NCBI RefSeq assembly: GCF_020091405.1
Contig: NZ_CP081903.1
Coordinates: 3,720,501-3,784,500 of the forward strand
Reading direction: 5' to 3'
DNA: 64,000 nt
Source of the DNA: Bacteroides cellulosilyticus
Lineage (GTDB): Bacteria; Bacteroidota; Bacteroidia; Bacteroidales; Bacteroidaceae
Shown: piece after piece, positions 26,378-33,979 of the stretch
Numbering within the stretch: position 1 is the first letter of the stretch
Layout of the letters: each line of letters starts with the position of its first letter
The notes under the pieces: model-generated
What the model saw: only the letters and a program-made list of their open reading frames with translations
Told to the model about the DNA's origin: nothing
The model's database searches: none
Made by a program: the position numbers and the translations under genes

Positions 26378-26464
26378 TGAATCCTCATTTTTAACTATCT
26401 GTGTGATAGGTGTCTGGAGAAAAAATTGTAATTTAGCAGCCGTTATTTCTCTGGCTAAAGTTTT

Positions 26465-27175
26465 ATGTTGCGATTTATTGTATTCATTTTATTCTTATTT
26501 CTTCCTTGTACCTTGTTTCTGGGCGGCAAGTCGTCAGATAACATTCCAGACTCTGCTGAAAGGACTGCTGCATCTGATGTTGAGGCTTATGCGAGCTTAT
26601 ACCGTTCCATGCAGTTGGAAGGAGTTGTCAACTGGAAAGCTTTCCGGCAGGCTGTAGCAGGTTATTATAAAATAGACAATCGCAAACGGGAGGTGTTGAC
26701 ATTGATAGACTTTTCCCGTCCTTCTACCGTAAAACGTCTTTTTGTATTTGACATGAGGGAACGTAAAGTACTTTTCTCATCGGTTGTTTCCCACGGAAAG
26801 AATAGCGGTGATAATTATGCCACTTCCTTTTCCAACGAATATGGTTCCTACAAAAGTTCACTGGGGTTCTATCTTACAGAATCTACTTATCAGGGAAAGA
26901 ATGGGTATTCGCTTATTTTGAATGGTTTGGAAAAAGGAATCAACGACCGGGCCCGTGAGCGTGCCATTGTGATGCATGGGGCGGCTTATGCCGATCCTTC
27001 GGTAGTCAGCAGAGGAGGACGTTTGGGAAGAAGCTTTGGCTGTCCGGCTGTTCCGCAAAAACTTTCCCGTCCTATCATTGATGCCATTAAAGGAGGAAGT
27101 GTGATGTATATCTATGCTGAAACTCCTGATTATCTGGCACACAGTTCAGTCTTAAAAGATGCAGACGGACTGTAG
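26465..27175 (+). CDS. L,D-transpeptidase-like (YkuD_2) protein
   Basis: This 236-residue protein has an N-terminal signal (MLRFIVFILFLFLPCTLFLG) and the pattern of the murein L,D-transpeptidase catalytic domain family: LTLIDFSRPSTVKRLFVFDM, VVSHGKNSGDNYATSFSN, IVMHGAAYADP (His) and LGRSFGCPAVP with Cys at about residue 192. It is the second transpeptidase-like gene in a row, 87 bp after the YkuD lipoprotein gene, and belongs to a different subfamily. Activity is inferred from the complete His/Cys pair. Confidence 0.8.
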   Translation: MLRFIVFILFLFLPCTLFLGGKSSDNIPDSAERTAASDVEAYASLYRSMQLEGVVNWKAFRQAVAGYYKIDNRKREVLTLIDFSRPSTVKRLFVFDMRERKVLFSSVVSHGKNSGDNYATSFSNEYGSYKSSLGFYLTESTYQGKNGYSLILNGLEKGINDRARERAIVMHGAAYADPSVVSRGGRLGRSFGCPAVPQKLSRPIIDAIKGGSVMYIYAETPDYLAHSSVLKDADGL

Positions 27176-27240
27176 TTTAATTCTTTTCATTACGAAGCAT
27201 ATTTTTGACGTTTGTCAATTCCTGTAATCTTATCTTTTCA

Positions 27241-27248
27241 TACCTTTG
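27241..27248 (+). promoter_or_regulatory. -7 element of the MATE gene
   Basis: TAccTTTG lies 26 bp before the ATG at 27274. Confidence 0.6.
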
Positions 27249-27273
27249 CGTGCAATTTTCAGAGGATTAATTT

Positions 27274-28623
27274 ATGGCAACATCAAGAGAAATGACGGCA
27301 GGACGCGCATTGCCGTTGATATTCAATTTCACTATGCCTCTGTTGATGGGAAACCTGCTACAACAGACATACTCTCTGGTCGACGCGGCAATCGTAGGAA
27401 AATTCTTGGGTATTAATGCACTGGCCTCGGTAGGAGCAAGTACTTCGGTAGTTTTCCTTATTCTTGGTTTCTGCAATGGATGTTGTGGAGGTTTCGGTAT
27501 TCCTGTGGCGCAGAAATTCGGAGCGCGGGATTATAGTACGATGCGTCGTTATATATCGGTCAGTTTGCAACTGGCGGCGGTGATGTCGGTAATGATTGCA
27601 GTGGTTACGAGTATTCTGTGTGGGGATATCCTGCTGATGATGCGTACACCGGATATCATATTCCAGGATGCCTACTATTATTTATTGATAACGTTTATCG
27701 GAGTTCCCTGTACTTTCTTTTATAATTTGTTGTCCAGCATTATTCGTGCTTTGGGCGATAGTAAGACGCCTTTCTGGTTTCTGCTGTTCTCAGCTGTACT
27801 TAATATTTTGCTTGATTTGTTCTGTATCTTGGTGCTGGATTGGAGAGTGGCGGGAGCTGCCATCGCTACGGTCTTTTCACAAGGCGTATCGGCTGTGTTG
27901 TGCTATGGATACATGATGCGCCGTTTCGATATATTGCGGGGAACACCGGATGAGCGGAAGTTCAACGGTGCTCTGGCACGGAGATTGATGTATATCGGTG
28001 TACCTATGGGATTACAATTCTCGATTACCGCTATCGGAAGTATCATGTTGCAAAGCGCCAACAATGCATTGGGAACTGCTTGTGTAGCAGCTTTTACGGC
28101 TGCCATGCGCATCAAGATGTTCTTTATGTGCCCGCTTGAAAGTCTGGGCATTGCTATGGCTACTTATACTGGACAGAATTATGGTGCGGGCAAGCCCGAA
28201 CGTATTTGGATGGGAGTAAAGGTAAGTGCGTTAATGATGATTATTTACTGGGCATTTACGTTCTGCGTATTGATGCTGGGTGCACGTACGTTTGCCTTGC
28301 TTTTTGTGGAAGCGTCTGAACTGGAAATCTTAAAGGACACGGAGTTGTTCCTGCATATTTCCGTGTCCTTCTTCCCGGTTTTGGGACTGCTTTGTATTCT
28401 GCGATATACCATCCAGGGAGCGGGATATACCAATCTTGCTATGCTTTCCGGAGTTTCCGAAATGATAGCGCGTGTGCTGGTCAGTCTTTATGCAGTGCCC
28501 GCTTTCGGCTATCTCGCGGTCTGCTTCGGTGATCCGACGGCATGGATTGCGGCTGTCCTGTTCCTGGTGCCGGCATTTATTTTTGTATATCGGAGGTTGC
28601 TCCGGATGAGGAGAGAACAGTGA
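27274..28623 (+). CDS. MATE-family efflux transporter
   Basis: The 449-residue protein has twelve membrane segments in two similar halves. It opens with RALPLIFNFTMPLLMGNLLQQTYSL, the usual MATE start (P and the Q-x-Y/L-S-L-V-D segment), and VDAAIVGKFLGINALASVG. It exports drugs or metabolites in exchange for Na+ or H+ at the inner membrane; the substrate is unknown. Its last 47 bp overlap the 3' end of the GH97 gene on the other strand. Confidence 0.88.
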   Translation: MATSREMTAGRALPLIFNFTMPLLMGNLLQQTYSLVDAAIVGKFLGINALASVGASTSVVFLILGFCNGCCGGFGIPVAQKFGARDYSTMRRYISVSLQLAAVMSVMIAVVTSILCGDILLMMRTPDIIFQDAYYYLLITFIGVPCTFFYNLLSSIIRALGDSKTPFWFLLFSAVLNILLDLFCILVLDWRVAGAAIATVFSQGVSAVLCYGYMMRRFDILRGTPDERKFNGALARRLMYIGVPMGLQFSITAIGSIMLQSANNALGTACVAAFTAAMRIKMFFMCPLESLGIAMATYTGQNYGAGKPERIWMGVKVSALMMIIYWAFTFCVLMLGARTFALLFVEASELEILKDTELFLHISVSFFPVLGLLCILRYTIQGAGYTNLAMLSGVSEMIARVLVSLYAVPAFGYLAVCFGDPTAWIAAVLFLVPAFIFVYRRLLRMRREQ

Positions 28624-30604
28624 GTATAATTCCCGTACCTCCTCCCGGTGCCTGTGCTATTTGCAGGGTCGATTCACCGGTTACTTCCTGTTCTTCTATT
28701 ATCATCGGATACGGGTTGGTACGATAATCAGCCTTATCTCCATCTCTGTAGATAACAGCCTTATATCGTTTTCCTTTATCCAGAAAGGAGAGGGGGAGTT
28801 GCATCTCCCGAGGTTGTTCATTAGTGATGCTTCCTATGAACCAACGTCCGCTGCTTCCGCGTTCTTTACGGGCAATTGTCACATATTCGCCTATTTTAGC
28901 TTCGGGTACTATGGTTTGTTCCCAAGTAGTAGGGCAGGCGGTGATAAATGAAAACGGTTCAGGGTTCCGTTCGTAGTTTTCTATTTCATCGGAGGCCATT
29001 TGCAGGGGACTGTATAACACAACGGATAAAGCCAATTGTTTGGCAAGCGTTGTTTGTACACGCGTCTGAGGCAACACCGGATTTTCGAAGCGGAAAGTGC
29101 CGGGGGTGAAATCCATGGGACCTGCCAGCCCACGGGTGAAGGGAATGATGGTAGTGTGTACGGGAGGATTGCCGCCATCTTTGTCCCAGGCATCCCATTC
29201 CTGCCCTCGTACACCTTCTTGTGTCATCAGATTTGGGAAGGTGCGTTGCAGTCCGGTGGGCATCACGGGTTCGTGATTGTCAATCATAATATGCTTGTCG
29301 GCTGCCAGTTCAATAACTTTCCGGTAGTGACGTACACCAAACTGGCTGCTGTGTCGCTCTTTGCCATCCAACAGTTTGCCTACATAGCCTGTTTTGACTA
29401 TTTGCACGCCGTGATCTTTATATAAATTGAAGGCTGCTTCTATTTGGTTTTCATAATCAGATACCCAGCCGTCCGTTTCATGATGGCCGATAAGCGTTAC
29501 GCCTTTGGAAGCGGCATAGTCGGTGATCTGTTTCAGGTCAAAGTCAGGATACGGTTCGGTAAAGTTGAAATGATAAGTATCCCAACCTTTGTTCCAACCT
29601 TCAATAAGTACTCCCTGAAAACCGTGTCGGGCGGCAAAGTCTATATGCCGCAGTGCATTGGCAGTGGTAGCGCCGTGGCGTGGGCCTGTGTGCCAGGTGT
29701 GTTTATGCATGTGGTAAGTCCACCAGATTCCAATGTATCTTCCGGGTTGTATCCAGGATGTATCTTGAATGCGGCAAGGCTCGTTCAGATTCAGCATAAG
29801 GCGCGACAGGAGTAAATCACCTGCGCTTTCAGCAACAATCATCGTACGCCAGGGAGTGACACCGGGAGCTTTCATAAAAACTTTTTCTCCCGTAGACCAT
29901 GGAGTGAGATTGGCTTTCAGGGTCATACTACCTTCTTTAGGGATAAGATTCATGGCTGCATAATCTGTCAGATTGGCTTCATGGATACTCAGGAAAAGTC
30001 CGTCATTGGTTTCCATAGTGAGCGGTGTGCTTACCCAACCGAGTTTACTGACAGGAGCTGCCTCGTAGAGTGCTTCATAAAAATGTGCTTCATGAGGTAT
30101 GGACCAGGCTTTATGATCACCGGTCAATGCAAACTCTGTAAGTTCATCCATGATCACAAAGTCTTTTAATGCTTCCTGTTCCGGAAATTCGTAGCGGAAG
30201 CCGAACCCGTCATTGAACAGCCGGAACACAACATTGAATTTTCGTTTGTGTGCGGATGTTTCCTGTACATGAATGGTCATCTCATGATAGTTGTTTTCTA
30301 CAATCCGGTCTTCTCCCCAGATTTGTTCCCATGTCCCGCTGAATGAATGATGAAGAGCTTCTGTTATTTCCAGATGGTCAGCAAGTGTATCTTCTTTCAG
30401 GATAAATCCGAGGCGTGACTTATCGAGTATGGGCTTTCCATTTCGTGAGAGTTCATAATAGAGTTTTCCGTTTTCTGTTTCTACATGCAGGCAGAGATTA
30501 CCATCGGGAGAACCTACAGAGAGTTGCGATGCCGGATTGCAACCTGTGCAGAGGAAAACGATAAAGCTTACCCATAGCAGAGAATAATTAGGAAGTCTTT
30601 TCAT
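28577..30604 (-). CDS. GH97 alpha-glycosidase lipoprotein (SusB-like, inverting type)
   Basis: A 675-residue lipoprotein (FLCTGC) with the three GH97 parts: N-terminal beta-sandwich (LSVGSPDGNLCLHVETENGK), a barrel starting near YIGIWWTYHMHKHTW and a C-terminal beta domain. Where retaining GH97 enzymes have the nucleophile Asp (VKVDF), this one reads VKTGYVG. Glutamates are kept at LIGHHETDG, DNHEPVMPTG and MTQEGVRGQEWD. In the family this pattern marks the inverting, SusB-like alpha-glucoside hydrolases. It is the last gene of the Sus-like locus and its ATG overlaps the stop of the preceding gene (ATGA), so translation is coupled. Confidence 0.87.
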   Translation of the reverse strand: MKRLPNYSLLWVSFIVFLCTGCNPASQLSVGSPDGNLCLHVETENGKLYYELSRNGKPILDKSRLGFILKEDTLADHLEITEALHHSFSGTWEQIWGEDRIVENNYHEMTIHVQETSAHKRKFNVVFRLFNDGFGFRYEFPEQEALKDFVIMDELTEFALTGDHKAWSIPHEAHFYEALYEAAPVSKLGWVSTPLTMETNDGLFLSIHEANLTDYAAMNLIPKEGSMTLKANLTPWSTGEKVFMKAPGVTPWRTMIVAESAGDLLLSRLMLNLNEPCRIQDTSWIQPGRYIGIWWTYHMHKHTWHTGPRHGATTANALRHIDFAARHGFQGVLIEGWNKGWDTYHFNFTEPYPDFDLKQITDYAASKGVTLIGHHETDGWVSDYENQIEAAFNLYKDHGVQIVKTGYVGKLLDGKERHSSQFGVRHYRKVIELAADKHIMIDNHEPVMPTGLQRTFPNLMTQEGVRGQEWDAWDKDGGNPPVHTTIIPFTRGLAGPMDFTPGTFRFENPVLPQTRVQTTLAKQLALSVVLYSPLQMASDEIENYERNPEPFSFITACPTTWEQTIVPEAKIGEYVTIARKERGSSGRWFIGSITNEQPREMQLPLSFLDKGKRYKAVIYRDGDKADYRTNPYPMIIEEQEVTGESTLQIAQAPGGGTGIILTVLSSSGATSDIQK

Positions 30605-31023
30605 GATTTCTTTCTTATTTTTATATAGTCCAGTTCAAAGCATCCGCCTTTGGACGTACTGTTCTGAATGATTATATAATTAATACCGTTTTGCAGGGAT
30701 ATTTCTGTCTCCGCAGTTTGCCAGGCTGTTTTGTCAGCCTGTGCAGGAAGTTGCAACCATTTCTCTATCGCCACATCATTGACGGTGATCAAAGCCACTG
30801 CGTCTGCTACTCCTGTATTTCGATATCTGATTTCCAGCGGATAGTCCCCCGTTTGGGGAACTTCCACTGCAAAGAGTACATTGGCGCCGGGGTTTTCCAG
30901 TCCTGTGACGTAGCCGGCACCACTGTAAGTATTCTCTTGTTTGCCATCGTTATCCTGTCTGGAATCGGATTCCTTGCAGGATAACAGGAGACAAGCCATT
31001 AGTAATAGATTGTAGTACTTCAT
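30601..31023 (-). CDS. CBM35/CBM6-like carbohydrate-binding lipoprotein
   Basis: The 140-residue protein has a lipoprotein signal (LLLMACLLLSC) and then a beta-sandwich typical of CBM6/35 modules: GAGYVTGLENPGANVLFAVEVP, YPLEIRYRNTGVADAVALITVNDV and a final CFELDYIKIRKK. The usual first strand of such a module (IEAE...) is missing here and is instead found at the very end of the upstream GH27-like protein. The gene starts directly after that protein's stop (TAAATG) and overlaps the GH97 start by 4 bp. It probably binds the glycan at the cell surface. Confidence 0.72.
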   Translation of the reverse strand: MKYYNLLLMACLLLSCKESDSRQDNDGKQENTYSGAGYVTGLENPGANVLFAVEVPQTGDYPLEIRYRNTGVADAVALITVNDVAIEKWLQLPAQADKTAWQTAETEISLQNGINYIIIQNSTSKGGCFELDYIKIRKKS

Positions 31024-32424
31024 TTACTTGATTGATTTTGCTCCACCCCTTACGGAAGCTGTTTCTGCTTCTATTTTCAGGGTGTTGTGTTGAATACGGA
31101 TTACTTTACATTCATGGGGTCGCAATTCTACGATGTATGTTCCCGACATACCTCCCAAGTCTTTGCGTTCCCATAAATCCCGTACATTGACGGCTTGCCC
31201 GTCTTCAATGCCCAGTTCACGATGGAAGTCAATGCTGCGTGTCTGTGGAGTACTTTCACGGTTGAATAATCCTACCACCCAATCTCCGTTAGGCAACTGG
31301 CCGATCCAGCGGGAACTGTTCGCAGCATCCCGAAAGTCGTAACTCAATGGTTTGGCGGCAAAACCGAGACTGTTCAACTCGTTCATTTCCGGATTCTGGT
31401 AAACCCAGGCGTGATCTCCAATCGTATCATACTGGTCGGCAATGGCAAGTGCAGAACCTCCCATAATCATCAGCGAGAAAAGGAAGCGGCGCTCGTTGTC
31501 ATTTGCCAGTTTATTCATACGCATAAAGTCACCGTCCAGTATCATTTGCCCTCGTGCACCGACATCGGCAAAACCAATGAATCCGTCGAAAGCATTGCCG
31601 AATTGCGGCCAGTGGTCTTTCTGCTGCCCGCGGCGGCGGTTGCTGACAAAGTCCCAGTCACCGTCGAAGCAGTCATCGTCAATGCGTATCATATCCCCGT
31701 ATTTCAATTCCGTCTTGGCATGATTATAACAATGAGGCATCACAAGACTGAGGAAAAGATCATCTCCGGCAGCTTCGGCAATCCATGCCAATGCTTGTTC
31801 GTAGCGGCGGGTGCCATAGTTGGTTTCATAGTTTTCCAGGAAATCTATGCGAAGATAGGTGACGCCCATTTCCTTGAAATAGCGGACATAATTCTGAATC
31901 CATTCTTTGGCTCCCGGCTTATCCACATCCACCCAATACAGAGGATCGTTGAACGATTTGTATCCCACAATGTCTCGGGTACGGTAAGAAGTTCCTTTTA
32001 CAGGCAGGTTCTGTTCATAGGCGGCACGGGTCAGCCACATGGGGTTGTAATAGACTCCCATCTTCATGTCCCGTTCTTGCAGGTATCGGGCCCAGTAGCT
32101 GAAACCGTTTTTCCAGTCACTGTTGTACTTGGTGATATAGCCGTTCTCATTGACGGTTTGTGCAGCTTCTATCCATCCGTCATTGCAGATCATGTCGTAA
32201 CCGTAGGGCTTGAAAGTCTTCTCCATCCAGTCGATGTTTGCTTTCCAGCGCTCCTCACTGAGAGGAACGTTGGTTACAAAACACTCTTCGTAGGCAATCC
32301 AGTATCTGGGTCCCGTGCCGTGACGGGTGAAGGGACTGTCACGGGCTACGGAGGAGTGAGGACAAAATGACAAGAAGATGGTTGCGAGTCCGAGTATCCA
32401 TTTTGTATAGTTCATGGCAATCAT
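31024..32424 (-). CDS. GH27-like clan D glycoside hydrolase
   Basis: The 466-residue exported enzyme has a clan GH-D barrel: MICNDGWIEAAQTVNENGYI, GVYYNPMWLTRAAYEQ, nucleophile Asp in TYLRIDFLENYE (about residue 195) and acid/base Asp in MIRIDDDCFDGDWD (about 248). A beta domain with PHECKVIRI follows. The last residues (LKIEAETASVRGGAKSIK) look like the first strand of a CBM35 that then breaks off. GH27 contains alpha-galactosidases and isomalto-dextranase; which applies is not clear. It starts 9 bp downstream of the SusE/F-like gene. An alternative start Met lies at 32415. Confidence 0.75.
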   Translation of the reverse strand: MIAMNYTKWILGLATIFLSFCPHSSVARDSPFTRHGTGPRYWIAYEECFVTNVPLSEERWKANIDWMEKTFKPYGYDMICNDGWIEAAQTVNENGYITKYNSDWKNGFSYWARYLQERDMKMGVYYNPMWLTRAAYEQNLPVKGTSYRTRDIVGYKSFNDPLYWVDVDKPGAKEWIQNYVRYFKEMGVTYLRIDFLENYETNYGTRRYEQALAWIAEAAGDDLFLSLVMPHCYNHAKTELKYGDMIRIDDDCFDGDWDFVSNRRRGQQKDHWPQFGNAFDGFIGFADVGARGQMILDGDFMRMNKLANDNERRFLFSLMIMGGSALAIADQYDTIGDHAWVYQNPEMNELNSLGFAAKPLSYDFRDAANSSRWIGQLPNGDWVVGLFNRESTPQTRSIDFHRELGIEDGQAVNVRDLWERKDLGGMSGTYIVELRPHECKVIRIQHNTLKIEAETASVRGGAKSIK

Positions 32425-32433
32425 GTTTTGAGG

Positions 32434-33675
32434 TTAATTGATTTTTTCAACTTTGAGTTTCAGGGTCTTTGTATTGACTGTCAGTTTGTACTTTCCGTCG
32501 CTTCCTTCGGGGATGCCCCAGAAGTGGTCGCGCAGGTTGCCTTCCATTTCTGAACATTTAAACATGGGGTATTCTCCGGGTGTCACAATCTTGACATTTC
32601 CGTTGTAATCCACGCTTTCGGGTACCAGATAATTGACTTTATCCCAGTCTCCCTTTTCAAGGATGAACTTGAACTGCTTGTTTTCGTCACTGTAATTCAA
32701 GTCGACTTCCGCTGTATAGATATCCTCTTCATCCGGGGAAGGTATAAGTCCGGTCGGATTACCCGAATCCCAGCCGAAAGCGGTACCCAAGCCGTAGATG
32801 GTTTTTACAACCTTTTCAACTTTCAGAATCATGGTTTCGGTGTTTACGGTTAGTATATACTTCCCGTCCGCTCCTTCGGGGATGCCCCAGAAGTGGTCGC
32901 GCAGGTTGCCTTCCATTTCTGAACATTTAAACATGGGGTATTCGCCGGGTGTCACAATCTTGACATTTCCGTTGTAATCCACGCTTTCGGGTACCAGATA
33001 ATTGACTTTATCCCAGTCTCCCTTTTCAAGGATGAACTTGAATTGTTTGTTTTCTTCACTATAAACCAGGTTTACTTCTGCCTTATATACATTGGCATAC
33101 AGTGGGTCGGGTACTAATCCGGTTGCACTGCCCGAATCCCATCCGAAAGCACTTCCCAAGCCATAAATCGTCTTTATCTCCGGTTCCGGCTCTTCGGTTT
33201 CGTCACTGATTTTTTCGAGGGTTAGTTTCAGCTTCTTTACGTTCACTGTAATCCGGTAGGTACCGTCGCTTCCTTCGGGTATTCCCCAGAAGTGGTCGCG
33301 CAGGTCGCCTGTCATTTCGGAACACATCAGCATGTCGTATTCTCCGGGAGTGATGACTTTTACGGCGGTGCCGTCATCTGTCGAGGTGGGTACCAGGTAA
33401 CGTACTTTGTCCCAATCGCCTTTTTCAAGGATGAACTTGAATTGCTTGTTCTCTTCGGAGTATTTGATAACTTTATCTATGGTGAATGTATTCGGTTCAG
33501 TCAGCTTCAGTTCGGTGGGAGCATTGGAATCCCAACTGAAGATGGTGCCGAGTCCGTACAATTGTGTGTAGTTCTCTACGGGTTCCACTACAACGATTTC
33601 TTTATCTTTCTCACATCCGGTCAGCAGGGGGAGGAGGAGGAAGATGAAAATGAGTTTATTTATTACTTTCTTCAT
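32434..33675 (-). CDS. SusE/SusF-like triple-repeat surface lipoprotein
   Basis: Start 33675 opens a lipoprotein signal (FLLLPLLTGC), giving 413 residues; the longer frame is rejected. Three domains of ~120 residues follow, each beginning YGLGTxFxWDS and containing NKQFKFILEKGDWDKVxYLVP and RDHFWGIPEGxDGxY, as in SusE/SusF starch-binding domains. Aromatic residues (W in WDS, W in HFWG) are candidates for glycan stacking. Repeats two and three are almost identical at DNA level over about 180 bp. The protein should hold polysaccharide at the cell surface. It is separated from susD by 304 bp that contain repeat array D. Confidence 0.82.
   Translation of the reverse strand: MKKVINKLIFIFLLLPLLTGCEKDKEIVVVEPVENYTQLYGLGTIFSWDSNAPTELKLTEPNTFTIDKVIKYSEENKQFKFILEKGDWDKVRYLVPTSTDDGTAVKVITPGEYDMLMCSEMTGDLRDHFWGIPEGSDGTYRITVNVKKLKLTLEKISDETEEPEPEIKTIYGLGSAFGWDSGSATGLVPDPLYANVYKAEVNLVYSEENKQFKFILEKGDWDKVNYLVPESVDYNGNVKIVTPGEYPMFKCSEMEGNLRDHFWGIPEGADGKYILTVNTETMILKVEKVVKTIYGLGTAFGWDSGNPTGLIPSPDEEDIYTAEVDLNYSDENKQFKFILEKGDWDKVNYLVPESVDYNGNVKIVTPGEYPMFKCSEMEGNLRDHFWGIPEGSDGKYKLTVNTKTLKLKVEKIN
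32521..33060. repeat. Near-identical direct repeats inside the SusE/F-like gene
   Basis: About 180 bp at 32521-32695 recur at 32890-33060 with only a few substitutions, an offset of 369 bp or 123 codons. The third domain (33200-33460) is clearly more diverged. Confidence 0.85.
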
Positions 33676-33774
33676 GATAATCTTATTATTTGTTATGTGA
33701 TTAAATAACTTCGGTGATAGACTTTGCACGGAAAACAGCGTAACTAAACTATGCTGTTCCTATAGGTTGTCATA

Positions 33775-33950
33775 TCATCATCCGTATTGATGATAGTCAT
33801 CATCCGTATTGATGGTAGCCATCATCCGTATTGATGGTAGTCATCATCCGTATTGATGGTAGGAATCATTGGCATTGATTGTGGGAATCATTGGCATTGA
33901 TTCTAGGAATCATTGGCATTGATTGTAGGAATCATTGGCATTGATTCTAT
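33775..33950. repeat. Array of eight perfect-length 22-bp repeats in two subfamilies (array D)
   Basis: Four units with core CATCATCCGTATTGATGG (33775-33862) are followed by four with core GAATCATTGGCATTGATT (33863-33950). Each unit contains a short palindrome (ATCATC/GATGAT or AATCA/TGATT). The array lies between susD and the SusE/F-like gene, inside the presumed operon. Confidence 0.92.
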
Positions 33951-33979
33951 GCCGAGTCATATACTGAGGCATGCTCATT

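Noticed and set aside
30601..31030. A simple frameshift breaking a GH27-CBM35 gene
   Set aside because: The stop is in frame and is followed at once by an ATG and a full lipoprotein signal, which a point frameshift would not create.
31411..32370. A 319-residue frame on the plus strand
   Set aside because: It lies fully antisense to the GH27-like gene, whose motifs are clear.
33775..33950. CRISPR array
   Set aside because: The repeats are contiguous 22-bp units without spacers, they diverge between units and no cas gene is near.
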